Of a stretch of 64,000 nucleotides of DNA, positions 24,875-34,004 are shown in pieces. Source of the stretch: Aquihabitans sp. G128 (lineage in GTDB: Bacteria; Actinomycetota; Acidimicrobiia; Acidimicrobiales; Iamiaceae); assembly GCF_019048865.1 (NCBI RefSeq), contig NZ_CP077604.1, positions 3,100,001 through 3,164,000 of the forward strand, read 5' to 3'. The notes under the pieces are model-generated. The model was not told the DNA's origin. It was given only the letters and a program-made list of their open reading frames with translations, and searched no databases. A program made the position numbers and the translations under genes. How positions within the stretch are numbered: position 1 is the stretch's first letter; each line of letters opens with the position of its first letter.

Positions 24875-26269
24875 GGTTCGAGGTTCCCTTCGGGAGGCGG
24901 GGTCGGGCGGGCGACAGCAGCGCTTGGCCCGACGTGGTCGGTCTTGTCCCACGTGGTCACGCCGGCGGCCAGGCGCACCAGCGCCCGCAGCAGCACCACG
25001 TGGGTCAGGTACATGTACAGCCAGTAGCCCAGGCCCCATCGGAGGGCCCGGAGGCGGGAGACGTCGGGCCGGCACCGGCGGCGGTAGATGAAGGCCCAGA
25101 TGGCGAACGGGGCGATGCCGGTGGCCAGGAACATCGGCCAGATCCACCACGCCGTGGCCAGCCACGGCCCCAGCCCGCCGTAGCCCTCGACGGCGTACTT
25201 CAGCACCGAGAAGGCGACGAGCGGCCACAGGAACAGGCCGACCACCCCGACCCACGGCGCGAGCAGGAAGTAGGAGGTCTCCAGCACCCCGGCGTTGGTG
25301 AAGTTGCGGGACCGCACGATGCGCGGCAGGTAGGCGGCGCACTGCATGCCCCCCCTGGGCCCACCGGGTGCGCTGGCGCAGGAACGGCCGCACGGTCGGC
25401 AGGGCTTGCTGGCGCACCGCGGTGTCGTGGACGTAGGTGGTGCGGGCCCCGGCGAGGATGGTGTGGATCCCGAGCTCGTAGTCCTCGAGCAGCGAGCCGT
25501 GCCACGGCCCGCCGTGCGCGGCCACGATGCGATCGAGCACCGAGAGCCGGGTGAACTGCCCGTTGCCGCCGAGGCCGGCCGACCCGGTCACCAGCCGCAG
25601 CGTCTGCTGGGCGGCGATGGAGGTCTGGAACTCAATGTCCTGGCAGCGCAGGAGCCAGTGGGCGCGGGCGTTGCGCCAGCGGTCCCGCCAGCCCGTGCCC
25701 TCGACGACGTCGGCCTCGGTGTTGGCGATGGCGACCCGGATCTGGGCCGCGCCGATGGTCGGGTCACCGAACACCGACGCCGAGGCGAGGACCGACAGCG
25801 CGTCGTGGTCGAGCCTCCCGTCGGCATCGAGGACGGTGACCACGGTCCGCTGCCGCTGCTCCTCGCTGCAGCCGCCCGAGCGCAGGTGGGCATCGAGCTC
25901 CCGGTAGGCGCTGTTGAGGGCCTCGCCCTTGCCCTGCTGGGCCTCGGGCCGGCGCCGGCGCACCACGTGGAGGTCGGCGTCCTTCGCCGCCAGGGCCTCG
26001 ACCACCGCGAGGGTGCCGTCGGCGCTGGCGTCGTCGACGACCCAGACGTGGAGGCTCCCGAACGACGCCCGGATCCGCCGGATGGTGGCCCCGATCACCG
26101 CCTCCTCGTCGAGGCAGGGCACGAACACGTGGAAGTCGAGGTCCTCGGCGCGTCCCGGCACCACCGGACGGCGGCGCAGGAACGGGACGATGATCGCCGC
26201 CACGTACGCGAGGAACCAGACCAGCAGCACGAAGGCGGCCGACTGCGAGACGGACAGGTCGGAGTGCAC
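24853..26269 (-). pseudogene. GT2 glycosyltransferase, frameshifted at a G run
   Basis: An N-terminal membrane segment (AAFVLLVWFLAYVAAIIVPF) precedes the GT2 core: VFVPCLDEEAVIG, VVDDASADGT, TVLDADGRLDHD (DxD), LLEDYELGI and RQRTRWAQGG. The C-terminal membrane part (MQCAAYLPRIVRSRNFTNAG and several helices) is in the next frame. The parts join if the 7-base run at 25349-25355 loses one base. The whole protein of about 472 aa resembles polymerising membrane GT2 enzymes. Lies between the exosortase-like gene and the tiny membrane protein, so it probably glycosylates the anchored product or makes a surface glycan. Confidence 0.78.
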
Positions 26270-26303
26270 GGGGTGGGTGGACGCGGCGCGAGGCCGACGG
26301 CGG

Positions 26304-26468
26304 CTACTCGGCGTTGCGGGCCAGGTAGCTGGTGCGCACGAGGGCGAAGCCGACCATCACGAGGACCGCGCCGATGACGGCCCACAGCCCGACCGGGCCG
26401 AGCACGCCGGTGGCGGCCAGCCCGGCTGGGAGCACCGCCGTGGAACTGGGGAGCTTGCCACCGGACAT
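26304..26468 (-). CDS. 54-aa single-helix membrane peptide of the exosortase locus
   Basis: ATG 26468 to TAG 26304. Sequence pattern: short polar start MSGGKLPSSTAV, then LPAGLAATGVLGPVG, a strong helix WAVIGAVLVMVGFALV and a basic end RTSYLARNAE. This looks like an isolated C-terminal sorting signal (small-residue motif, helix, positive charge). It lies 34 nt upstream of the GT2 gene and 65 nt after the large secreted protein. Possible substrate, chaperone or accessory of the exosortase-like enzyme; no family recognised. Confidence 0.6.
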   Translation of the reverse strand: MSGGKLPSSTAVLPAGLAATGVLGPVGLWAVIGAVLVMVGFALVRTSYLARNAE

Positions 26469-26533
26469 GCGATGGTCCTCTCAGGTAGGGCCCGAGGGCA
26501 GCGGACCGTCGGCCCGCCGCCCAGGAGCACGGG

Positions 26534-28441
26534 TCAGGTGGCGGAGCCGGCGGTCCGGCGACGGCGCGAGCGGCCGAGGAGGAGCACGCCGCCCAGACCG
26601 GCCGCGAGGCCGACCATCCAGGGCGGGGCGATCGGGCCGAGGGCCGGGTCGGGCACGCCGACCTCGGTGTCGGTGCTGTCGGTGCCGTCGGGGAGGTCGG
26701 CCTGCGTGGCCACCGCGGTGTTCTTCAGGTGGCCGTCGGCCCCGGCGGCGGCGTCCTTGTCGACCGTCACCGTGTAGCGGAGCGTCACCGACTCGCCGGC
26801 GGCGAGGTCGCCGGTCCAGGTCAGCTTCGGCGCGGCGTAGGACACCGTGCCCGTGCTGCCGCCGCTGGAGCTGGTGGCGGTGGCGTCGCCGTCGTAGGTG
26901 GCGTCGTCGAGGATGCCGGTGAGGTCGTCGGTGACGGTCACCCCGGTGCGGTCCTGGCCGGAGTCGTTGGTGACCTTCACCGTGTAGACGGCCTTGTCGC
27001 CGATGTCGATCTGGCTCGACCCGTCGGCGCTCTTGACCGCCTTGTCGACGGTGAGGCCGTCGGTGGCCGTCGCGTCAGCGGCGTAGATGCCGCCCGTCGG
27101 GACCTGCACGCCGAACATCGGGGTGGCGATGCCGCCGTGGATGGAGCCGAGCACGATGCGGGGCATGAACGGCACCGGGTTGGGCTGGCTCAGCGTGAGG
27201 TCGGCGGTGACGCCGCCGGCGCGGGCCTCGGCGTAGGTGCCGGCGGGGTCGATGCGCTCGCTCTGGTCCTCGACGTCGACGAAGGTCACCGTTCCCGACA
27301 GGATCGGGTTGGCCACGCTCGGCAGGCTCACGTTGAGGCTGACGCCGGGCTCGAGGGCGATGCGGCAGATGTCGGGGCGGCCCTGCAGGGTGCCGCAGTC
27401 GTCCTGGGCGTCGGGGGCGATGCTGGCGACGAGGTCCTTGGCGATCAGGATCTCGAAGGACGGCAGGGCCGGCTCGCTGCCGAAGGTGCCGCCGTCGATG
27501 TTGGCGCCACCGGGGGTGCCGTCGGCCACGGCCCGGATGCGGGTGGACGCGCCGGGCGGGATGGGTGCCTGCTCCCACGTGCCGTCGGAGCCGATGGTGC
27601 CGCCGGCGCCGAAGGAGATGCCGCCGTTGCCGGCGCCGCCGAACACGTCGATGCCGATCAGCGTGGGATCGATCTCCGCGTAGGCGGCCAGGCTGCCGTC
27701 GGGCTTGGCGACGGTGCCGACGGTGCCCGTCTGGTCACCGCCCGACGCCGCGATGAGGCCGCCGGCGGGGACCCCGGGGATCGGCACCAGGTCGTTCAGG
27801 CTGAAGAGGTCGACCTGGCCCATCTGGCTGTTCTCCTGGGCGATCACCGCGTCTTGGCCCGGTGCCAGCACGCCCCAGGCCGACGGGGTGCTGCCCTCCC
27901 AGTTCGCCTTGGCCCGACCCGACCAGACGCCGGTGCTGAAGATGCCGGGGATCTCGGTCCCGGCGGGCACGCCCGGGCTCTGCTCCCAGTCGGTCTCCTG
28001 GGGCAGCGACCGCTGCTCCGCTTTGTAGAGCATCGGGTTGATGGTGTTGGCGAGGGCGCCGAAGTCGAAGTGCGAGACGGCCGCCCGGCTGAACTCGCCC
28101 GGCTGCGGCGCAGGGACCGGCTCGTCCCAGGCGAGCTTGTCGAGGTCCAGCCCGAGGCCCTGCGAGTTGGCCTTGGCGTGGAGCTCGCCGATGCCCAGCT
28201 CGGCATCGATGCCCGGCAGGCCGGGGACGATGCCGCCTCCGATGTTGGCCTGCGCCCCGATGTACTCGCCGTCGACGTAGCCGCCCCAGGCGCCCATGAC
28301 CCGCCCGGCGTTCGGGCCGGTGGTGACCGGGTCGGCCGGCGGGCCGGCCGCGGCCGGGGTGGCGAGCAGGGCGGCGACCACCAGGCCAGCGGCTACGCCG
28401 CCCAGCGCGGTGGCGCGTCGGGAGTGGCGGGGTCGATGCAT
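26534..28441 (-). CDS. Secreted, C-terminally anchored protein with DUF11-type domain
   Basis: This encodes 635 aa from ATG 28441. Signal peptide: RRATALGGVAAGLVVAALLATPAAAG. A large, Gly-rich beta region of unknown type covers residues ~30-490, with one conserved-looking Cys pair (DDCGTLQGRPDICR). A DUF11-type repeat lies at ~495-600 (VYTVKVTNDSGQDRTGVTVTDDL). The C-terminus is VPDPALGPIAPPW, a helix MVGLAAGLGGVLLL, then RSRRRR. No LPXTG motif. The tail fits processing by the nearby exosortase-like enzyme. Probably a surface or matrix protein. Confidence 0.75.
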   Translation of the reverse strand: MHRPRHSRRATALGGVAAGLVVAALLATPAAAGPPADPVTTGPNAGRVMGAWGGYVDGEYIGAQANIGGGIVPGLPGIDAELGIGELHAKANSQGLGLDLDKLAWDEPVPAPQPGEFSRAAVSHFDFGALANTINPMLYKAEQRSLPQETDWEQSPGVPAGTEIPGIFSTGVWSGRAKANWEGSTPSAWGVLAPGQDAVIAQENSQMGQVDLFSLNDLVPIPGVPAGGLIAASGGDQTGTVGTVAKPDGSLAAYAEIDPTLIGIDVFGGAGNGGISFGAGGTIGSDGTWEQAPIPPGASTRIRAVADGTPGGANIDGGTFGSEPALPSFEILIAKDLVASIAPDAQDDCGTLQGRPDICRIALEPGVSLNVSLPSVANPILSGTVTFVDVEDQSERIDPAGTYAEARAGGVTADLTLSQPNPVPFMPRIVLGSIHGGIATPMFGVQVPTGGIYAADATATDGLTVDKAVKSADGSSQIDIGDKAVYTVKVTNDSGQDRTGVTVTDDLTGILDDATYDGDATATSSSGGSTGTVSYAAPKLTWTGDLAAGESVTLRYTVTVDKDAAAGADGHLKNTAVATQADLPDGTDSTDTEVGVPDPALGPIAPPWMVGLAAGLGGVLLLGRSRRRRTAGSAT

Positions 28442-28683
28442 GGTGGTGGAGCTCCTCGGTGCGCCGTGGAGCGGCGCCGGCCGGTGGCGGCGTCGCTCGC
28501 GCCCCACCGGTGTGGTGCGCCGGGTGAGGAGCACCGGACCCGACCGACCATGACGGAGCACGTCGTGGCATCCGACACAGCCGCTCGCCGGCCCGCGTTC
28601 CGGGCGCGGTCCGGCTCGACCGCCTGCGCTCGTGACCGCGACGGGGTCGGGCCGCGAGCCCCACCGGTGTCGGCGGTGGCGTC

Positions 28684-28953
28684 ATGGAAGGGTCGCTCGG
28701 CGGTTCCCCTCCCGTGGAGATCGACGACATCGCCGTCAACGCCCGAGGGTTCCGGCGTCGGCGCGGCCTGAGCCAGGAGCAGGTGGCCGCCGCCGCCGGG
28801 TTCGACGTCTCCCTCATCTCGAGCCTGGAGCGGGGCCGCACCGTGCTGCCGTCGTCGTCGCTCGAGCGCGTGGCCGAGGCGCTCGGCGTGACGGCGAGCG
28901 CGCTGCGGCGGCCGGCGCGCCCCGGCCCGTCCGACGTCGACGCGGCGAGCTGA
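28684..28953 (+). CDS. XRE-family helix-turn-helix regulator
   Basis: An 89-aa protein with one HTH_XRE domain: FRRRRGLSQEQVAAAAGFDV, SLISSLERGRTVLPSSS, LERVAEALGVTASALR. It is divergent from the secreted protein gene at 28441, and the ~240-nt gap between them is a plausible shared control region. It could regulate the exosortase locus. Confidence 0.8.
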   Translation: MEGSLGGSPPVEIDDIAVNARGFRRRRGLSQEQVAAAAGFDVSLISSLERGRTVLPSSSLERVAEALGVTASALRRPARPGPSDVDAAS

Positions 28954-28971
28954 CCCGCTCCCTGGAGGGGG

Positions 28972-29772
28972 CTAGAGCCGGTCGCGCCAGCGCCGCCAGG
29001 GAGGCGAGGGGGGCAGGAGCCGGCGGGTCGGGCCCGCCCGCCGGGCGACGGGGGCCGGACGGGGCGCTGGCCGGGGCGCCGGGCGGACCGGGTCGGGCAC
29101 GGGGTGCGGGTCGGTGTCGAGCTGGTCCAGGAGCGCGTCGGCGGTGAGCTGGCGGTCCGCCACGCGGGGGCCCTCGACGGCGCGGACGTGCTGCAGGCCG
29201 AGGCGGACGGCGTACACGTAGGACTGGCGCACGCCGTCGCCCTCGGTGGCCACCGTCTCGATGAGCAGGTCCTCTTCGGCGAGGGCGAGGGCGGTGCGGA
29301 CCTCGTCGAGCGGCAAGGCGTCGGGGCGGTCCCGCTTGTTGGCCTGCACCAGCAAGCCGGGTCGGGGCTCGGGCATGACCGCCAGCAGCTCCCGGACCTG
29401 GGCCAGCGCCGCCCGCGTGTCGCCGATGCCGGCGGCGCTGGTGTCGGCGACGAACAGCACCACGTCGGCGGTCACCAGCAGGCGGGCCCGGAGGTGGGGC
29501 AGGTGCCCGGGCACGGCCACCACCTGGGTGCGGATGGCCCGGCCGTCGCTCCGTCCGCCGACGTGGTCCATCCAGTCGAAGAGCAGCGTCCGCCCGGCCG
29601 CCTCCTCCGGGGTGACCACGGGGCGGCCCAGCCGCTCCCCGAGGGCGCGCGCCGTCGTGGTCTTGCCGGCGGTCGATGCGCCGTCGACCACGATGCGGAG
29701 GGCGATCGGTGGCGGGTCATCACGACCGCTGGCCGGACCGATCGGCCCGGCCAGCGGTGCCGGCACGCTCAC
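28972..29772 (-). CDS. Small Ras-like GTPase (MglA/CvnD type) with Pro-rich tail
   Basis: This encodes 266 aa. P-loop GASTAGKTTTARAL, switch-II region TQVVAVPGHLPHLRARLLV in place of the usual DTPGQ, and the base-recognition motif NKRD. The last ~55 residues are rich in Pro/Arg (PVRPAPRPAPRPAPVARR). It overlaps the DUF4388 gene by 4 nt and ends a six-gene operon. MglA-like GTPases work with roadblock proteins as GAPs or effectors; three roadblock genes lie upstream. Confidence 0.82.
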   Translation of the reverse strand: MSVPAPLAGPIGPASGRDDPPPIALRIVVDGASTAGKTTTARALGERLGRPVVTPEEAAGRTLLFDWMDHVGGRSDGRAIRTQVVAVPGHLPHLRARLLVTADVVLFVADTSAAGIGDTRAALAQVRELLAVMPEPRPGLLVQANKRDRPDALPLDEVRTALALAEEDLLIETVATEGDGVRQSYVYAVRLGLQHVRAVEGPRVADRQLTADALLDQLDTDPHPVPDPVRPAPRPAPRPAPVARRAGPTRRLLPPSPPWRRWRDRL

Positions 29773-30756
29773 GTCGGCCGCAGGGAGGCGATCAGCCGGC
29801 GCAGCGCGCTCCGGCGCTCGTCACCGTCGCCGGGCCGGGCCGGTTCGACGATCCCGGGCCGCGGTCCCGAGGCCGGGCCCGCCGCGCCGGCACCGGGCAC
29901 GCCGGCCCCGAGCGGCCCCGTCGCCGGCTCCGGCGGCCGGCCGCCGACCAGGGCGTAGGCCGGTGCGGGCGGGCGGACCCCGTCGGGGTCGGGACCCCGG
30001 CCGAGGTCCGGCGACCGCAGACCGGTGCGGCCGGCGGCGAGGCGAGCCGAGGCCTCGGCGGCGGTGCCGGCGCCTGTCGGGGCGGGCGGAGCCTCGGCGA
30101 GGGTGGGTGGACGGGCCGGCGCCGGCGTGCGCTGCAGCTCCACCGGTTCGATCGACTCGACGGCCCGACGGGTGCGTGGCGCCAGGGCCCCGGCGGCGTC
30201 GAGGTCGTCGAGCGCAGCGACCAGGCGCTCCGAGCTCCACCCCAGGCGCGACCGCAGCTCGGTGGTCGCCACGGTGTCGGCCAGGGCCACCACCACCGCC
30301 CACGCCTCGCTCGACAGGGTCGGCGCGCCGTCCGGTCGAGCCGCGGCGAGGTCCACGCCGGCGTCGGCCCAGCGGCCGAGCGAGCGGTCCTCCTGCACCT
30401 GGGCGCGGGCGTCGAGCAGCAGCCCGTTGACGTCCCACTGCCAGGGCCCCCGCTCGTCGTGGCGCCCGAGCGGGTCGTGGTAGTACCAGCCGCCCTCGTC
30501 GGCCAGCGCCGCCGAGACCAGCGCCACCACCCGCCGCCGGTTGGCCCGCTCGTCGTGGTGGTCCCCGTCGACGTGCGGCTGGGCGTTCCCCGTCGGCACC
30601 CCCGCGACGGCTTGGTAGACCCGGCCGGCCCGCAGGTACACGGTCATCGCGCGCGGCGTTGAACTCGATGCTCCCCGAAGCCTGGTGCGCGCTGGCTTGG
30701 CGCAGCACCCACTCCACCGGATAGCGGTCCAGGGGACCGCGTCGCATCATGGGCAT
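29769..30756 (-). pseudogene. DUF4388 (PATAN) protein, apparent frameshift near its N-terminus
   Basis: ATG 30756 has an AGGAGGAG site and begins MPMMRRGPLDRYPVEWVLRQ..GSIEFNA. The continuation MTVYLRAGRVYQAVAGVPTG is in the next frame, to the stop at 29769. The two parts make one DUF4388-like N-terminal domain (typical G-x-I-x-F .. V-x-L-x-x-G-x-V). The shift lies in the GCGCGCG tract near 30650. The remaining ~280 residues include a winged-helix-like region and a Pro/Ala-rich linker. It sits between roadblock and GTPase genes, so probably a partner in GTPase signalling. Confidence 0.65.
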
Positions 30757-30841
30757 CGCCTGCTCCTCCTCCTGGCGGGCCCGTCGCCCCGCCCCCGGGG
30801 GCGGAACGGGAGGACGGACCGGCCTCCTCGCAGCGGTCGGC

Positions 30842-31213
30842 TCAGCCCGCGAGGGCGCCGGCGTGCTTGTTGATGGCGTTGCGGACGATGGCCAGGTTGG
30901 TGCTCGGGCGATCGGCCGCCAGGTAGAGGAACGTCGACGGCGAGACCAGGCGGATCACGTGGATCTGCTCGGTCAGCGTGAGGATCATGTCCTCGAGCTC
31001 CATGTCGAGCCCGAGCGCGGCCATGACCTTCTGCTTCTGCTTCACCAGCTCGCTGTTGAGCGCGCTGGCCGCGGGCAGGTCGAAGTCGACGTTCTTGGCG
31101 TAGACGCCGAGCGTCATGCCCGAGTCCAGGTCGACGAGCGACGCGGCGATGAAGCCGGTCATGTCGTTTGCGATGTCGCCGATCACGGCGCTGACTTGCT
31201 GTTCGCTCAACAT
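30842..31213 (-). CDS. Roadblock/LC7-domain protein
   Basis: This 123-aa single roadblock domain shows GFIAASLVDLDSGMTLGVYAK and LEDMILTLTEQIHVIRLVSP then TFLYLAADRPSTNLAIVRNAI. It resembles the first roadblock gene of the operon (32271-32642), so the two are paralogues. Bacterial roadblock proteins act as scaffolds or GAPs for MglA-type GTPases. Confidence 0.88.
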   Translation of the reverse strand: MLSEQQVSAVIGDIANDMTGFIAASLVDLDSGMTLGVYAKNVDFDLPAASALNSELVKQKQKVMAALGLDMELEDMILTLTEQIHVIRLVSPSTFLYLAADRPSTNLAIVRNAINKHAGALAG

Positions 31214-31270
31214 CGGTGGTCCCTTCGGTTCTGCGGTGGTTGGTGTGGTGTGGGGGGGATGGCGGCCGGC

Positions 31271-31675
31271 TCAGGTCCGGTCGAGCGGTTCCACCAGGGT
31301 GGCGAGGTCGGTGCAGACCTGGCGGGCCTCGAGGTGGAGGAGAGCGAGGTTGGCGGCGGCGTTGGTGAGCACGGTCAGGACGCCGCGCTCGCCGACCGCG
31401 TAGATGACGACGTAGCCCGAGGCCGAGCGGACCACGATCTCCTGGAGGCGGCCCTCGCCGGCCAGGTCGGCCAAGCGAGCGCCGAGGCCCAGCGAGGCGG
31501 CGACGATCGCCGCGGTCGACCCGGGGTCGTGGGACGGGAGCACCGACGCCACCGGCCGCCCGTCGACCGAGGCCACCAGCGCGCCGCGCACGCCCGTGAC
31601 CCGGTGCAGGAGCGCGGCCAGCACGGCCTCGGCGGGGTGGCCGGTCGTGGCGGACGTGGGGAGCGTGGCGGTCAT
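31271..31675 (-). CDS. Roadblock/LC7-domain protein
   Basis: This 134-aa protein differs clearly from the other two roadblock proteins (ALVASVDGRPVASVLPSHDPG, ASLGLGARLADLAGEGRLQEIVVRSASGYVVIYAV in parts). Its ATG overlaps the stop of the upstream GTPase gene by 4 nt, so the pair is translationally coupled and probably a cognate GTPase-roadblock pair. Confidence 0.87.
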   Translation of the reverse strand: MTATLPTSATTGHPAEAVLAALLHRVTGVRGALVASVDGRPVASVLPSHDPGSTAAIVAASLGLGARLADLAGEGRLQEIVVRSASGYVVIYAVGERGVLTVLTNAAANLALLHLEARQVCTDLATLVEPLDRT

Positions 31676-32271
31676 GGCAGGTGCGGGATCCGGTCGTCGG
31701 GGTCAGGGGCCTCGCCCGGGTCGAGCCGGTCGAGGACGAGGAGCAGCACGGTCACCAGCGCCTCGCGGACGCTGGCCGGGTCGACGACCTCGCAGGCGAC
31801 GTGAGGGGCGTCGAGGGCGCCGACCGCCTCGACCACCCGGTCGAAGAGGTCCACGTCGGTGCCGACCCGGTTGATGCCCACCACCAGCGGGGTGGCGTGG
31901 TGGCCGCCCAGCCGGGTGGCCATCGCCGCGGTCTCGGGCCAGGTCTCGGGGCGGCTGGCGTCCACCAGGAGGAGGAAGCCGTCGGCGCCGGCCGACACGA
32001 TGTCCCAGAGGAAGCGGAACCGCTCCTGGCCGGGCAGGCCGAACAGCGACAGCTCCACAGCGAGGTCGCCGTCCCCGACGGCGAAGGTGCCGTACTCCAT
32101 GCCGACGGTGGTGGTGCCCTTCACCGCCGCCTCCGCTCCCGACGTGGGGGCTTCGGTGCCCACCACGTCGGTGTCGGAGATCTCGCGGATGAGGGTGCTC
32201 TTGCCGGCGGCGAAGGAGCCGGCCACCACCACCTTGAAGGCATGGGACGCCACGATGGTGGCGGCCGCCAC
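31672..32271 (-). CDS. Small GTPase (conservon CvnD type)
   Basis: This encodes 199 aa from GTG 32271, which shares a base with the TAG stop of the upstream roadblock gene. G1: AGSFAAGKSTLIREIS; G2 region TEAPTSGAEAAVKGTTTVGM; G3: LFGLPGQERFRFLWD; the G4 position reads INRVGTD instead of NKxD. This matches the ATP/GTP-binding proteins of actinobacterial conservons. No histidine kinase or DUF742 gene accompanies it. Confidence 0.88.
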   Translation of the reverse strand: MAAATIVASHAFKVVVAGSFAAGKSTLIREISDTDVVGTEAPTSGAEAAVKGTTTVGMEYGTFAVGDGDLAVELSLFGLPGQERFRFLWDIVSAGADGFLLLVDASRPETWPETAAMATRLGGHHATPLVVGINRVGTDVDLFDRVVEAVGALDAPHVACEVVDPASVREALVTVLLLVLDRLDPGEAPDPDDRIPHLP

Positions 32272-32642
32272 TACAGGGTGAGCTCGGCCTCGATGGCGGC
32301 CAGCTGGCGGCGGGCCATGGCCAGGTTCGACTGGGACTTGCTCAGCGCGAGGTAGAAGAACAGCCCCGTGCCCTTGTTCGAGGTGACCAGCCGGATCAGG
32401 TGGTACTGGGTCCCCAGGGTGATGAGGATGTCCTCGATGGTGTCGTCCAGCCCGAGCTGGCGCATGGTGGCCATCTTGGCCCGCACCACCTCGGTGTTGC
32501 CGGCTGCGGCCACCTCGAGGTCGAGCTGGGGACCTCCACCAGACGACCCCAGCATCATGCCGCTGTCGTAGTCCACGATCGCCACGCCGACGGCGCCGGT
32601 GATCTCCATTGCTTCCTTGAGTGCGATCTCGAGCTGTGCCAC
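32271..32642 (-). CDS. Roadblock/LC7-domain protein, first gene of the operon
   Basis: This encodes 123 aa from GTG 32642, which has AAGGAG 10 nt upstream. Pattern AVGVAIVDYDSGMMLGSSGG and IEDILITLGTQYHLIRLVTS then LFFYLALSKSQSNLAMARRQL, closely related to the gene at 30842-31213. Overlaps the GTPase gene. Heads a run of roadblock, GTPase, roadblock, roadblock, DUF4388, GTPase. Confidence 0.87.
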   Translation of the reverse strand: MAQLEIALKEAMEITGAVGVAIVDYDSGMMLGSSGGGPQLDLEVAAAGNTEVVRAKMATMRQLGLDDTIEDILITLGTQYHLIRLVTSNKGTGLFFYLALSKSQSNLAMARRQLAAIEAELTL

Positions 32643-33007
32643 GGCACGGTCTCCTTGGTCCGACGGAATGATCTGGAGGTGGCTCGATCCGCCGGCGCCC
32701 GATGGCACCGTGGACCTGCCGACGGTGCCGACGATCGCCCTCCCCAGCAGGGATTACGGACGTAGACCTCGAAACCTTGAGCAGGAATCCGCGTGAAGTC
32801 TCGGCCCATCCCGGACGGCAGGTGTCGTCATCGGCCCAGGCGGATCGAGGGGTGCGCTGACAGACCGGGAGGCCATCGTTCGGCACCTCCGACGTGCTCG
32901 TCCCACCGCGTGCGCCCACATCGGCGACTGGAGCCGGCCCCGCCTCGGATACGCGGCGGCTCGACCAGCCGGACCCTGCGGCGGACCGGCGAGCGAGGGA
33001 GGGCGAG

Positions 33008-33985
33008 CTAGCCCTGGAGGCCCACGATGCGGCCGCGGATGCCGGCCAGCCAGGTGTCGGCAGCCCGGGCCGCCTCGTCGGCATCGAGCCGGAGGGCAGC
33101 GCCGTCGGCGATGGCCGACGGGTACGAGCCCAGGAACTTCACGTCGCCGTGCTTGGTGCGCAGCGCCTTCAGGCAGTCGGCCACCACCTCGTCGGCCACG
33201 TGGCCCTCGAGGTCCAGCAGGAAGCAGTAGTCGCCCAGGCCCTTCTTCGTGGGGCGGCTCTCCAGCTTGGTGAGGTTGATCTTGCGGGCGGCGAACTCCT
33301 GGAGGATGGCGACCAGGGAGCCGGGTCGGTCCTGGTGCTGGCCCACCACGATGGACGTCTTGTCGTGGCCGGTGGGCGCCGGCACCTCGTGCGGGCGGAC
33401 GGCCACGAAGCGGGTCTGGTTCTCGGGGTGGTCCTCGATGTCGCGCGCCACGATGTCGAGGCCGTAGAGCTTGGCGGCCAGCTCGTTGCCGATGGCAGCC
33501 ACCGACGGGTCGCCGAGCAGCGCCACCTGCTCGGCCGCCTCGGCGGTGGAGTTGGCCGCCTGCGTGGTGACCGCCGGCAGGTTCTCGAACAGGAACCGGC
33601 GCGCCTGCGCGGTGGCGTGCGGGATCGACGACACCGTGGTGATGTCGGCGAGGGTGGCCCCGGCGACGCCCATCAGGTGCTGCTGGATCGGGATGACCAC
33701 CTCGCGCTGGATGAGCACGTCGACGTCGAACGCCAGGGTGTCGGAGGTGACGTTGACGGTGCCCTCGATGGAGTTCTCGATGGCCACGAAGCCCAGGTCG
33801 ACCGCGCCGGTCTCGGTGGCGCGCAGCACGTCGGCCATGGTGGGGAAGACCACCAGCTCGGCGGCGGCGAGGTCCGGCTGGGTGAGCAGCGCCTGCTCGG
33901 TGAACGTGCCGTGGGGGCCCAGGAAGCCCACCCGCATGGGGCGGGCGTCGGTGGGCGGAGGGGTCGGCGGAGCCAGATCGGTCAC
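33008..33985 (-). CDS. pheA: Prephenate dehydratase
   Basis: This encodes 325 aa from GTG 33985 (an internal ATG at about 33937 precedes MRVGFLGPHGTF and is an alternative start). Catalytic domain: FLGPHGTFTEQALL, VAIENSIEGTVNVTSDTL, and the NQTRFVAV motif. The C-terminal ACT domain carries GSLVAILQEFAARKINLTKL and ESRP, the phenylalanine-sensing motifs. Converts prephenate to phenylpyruvate in phenylalanine synthesis, with feedback control by phenylalanine. TATCCT lies 8 nt before the GTG. Confidence 0.93.
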   Translation of the reverse strand: MTDLAPPTPPPTDARPMRVGFLGPHGTFTEQALLTQPDLAAAELVVFPTMADVLRATETGAVDLGFVAIENSIEGTVNVTSDTLAFDVDVLIQREVVIPIQQHLMGVAGATLADITTVSSIPHATAQARRFLFENLPAVTTQAANSTAEAAEQVALLGDPSVAAIGNELAAKLYGLDIVARDIEDHPENQTRFVAVRPHEVPAPTGHDKTSIVVGQHQDRPGSLVAILQEFAARKINLTKLESRPTKKGLGDYCFLLDLEGHVADEVVADCLKALRTKHGDVKFLGSYPSAIADGAALRLDADEAARAADTWLAGIRGRIVGLQG

Positions 33986-33992
33986 GACCGTG

Positions 33993-33999
33993 CAGGATA
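33993..33999. promoter_or_regulatory. Overlapping divergent -10 boxes of pheA and larB
   Basis: CAGGATA: CAGGAT (33993-33998, plus strand) lies 6 nt before GTG 34005 of larB, and TATCCT (33999-33994, minus strand) lies 8 nt before GTG 33985 of pheA. Both genes would be leaderless and share the same DNA, so simultaneous RNA polymerase binding is unlikely. Confidence 0.45.
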
Positions 34000-34004
34000 G
34001 GGGC

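Noticed and set aside
26534..28441. LPXTG sortase substrate
   Set aside because: The C-terminus has a helix and Arg cluster, but no LPXTG or close variant precedes it; the neighbouring enzyme looks like an exosortase, not a sortase.
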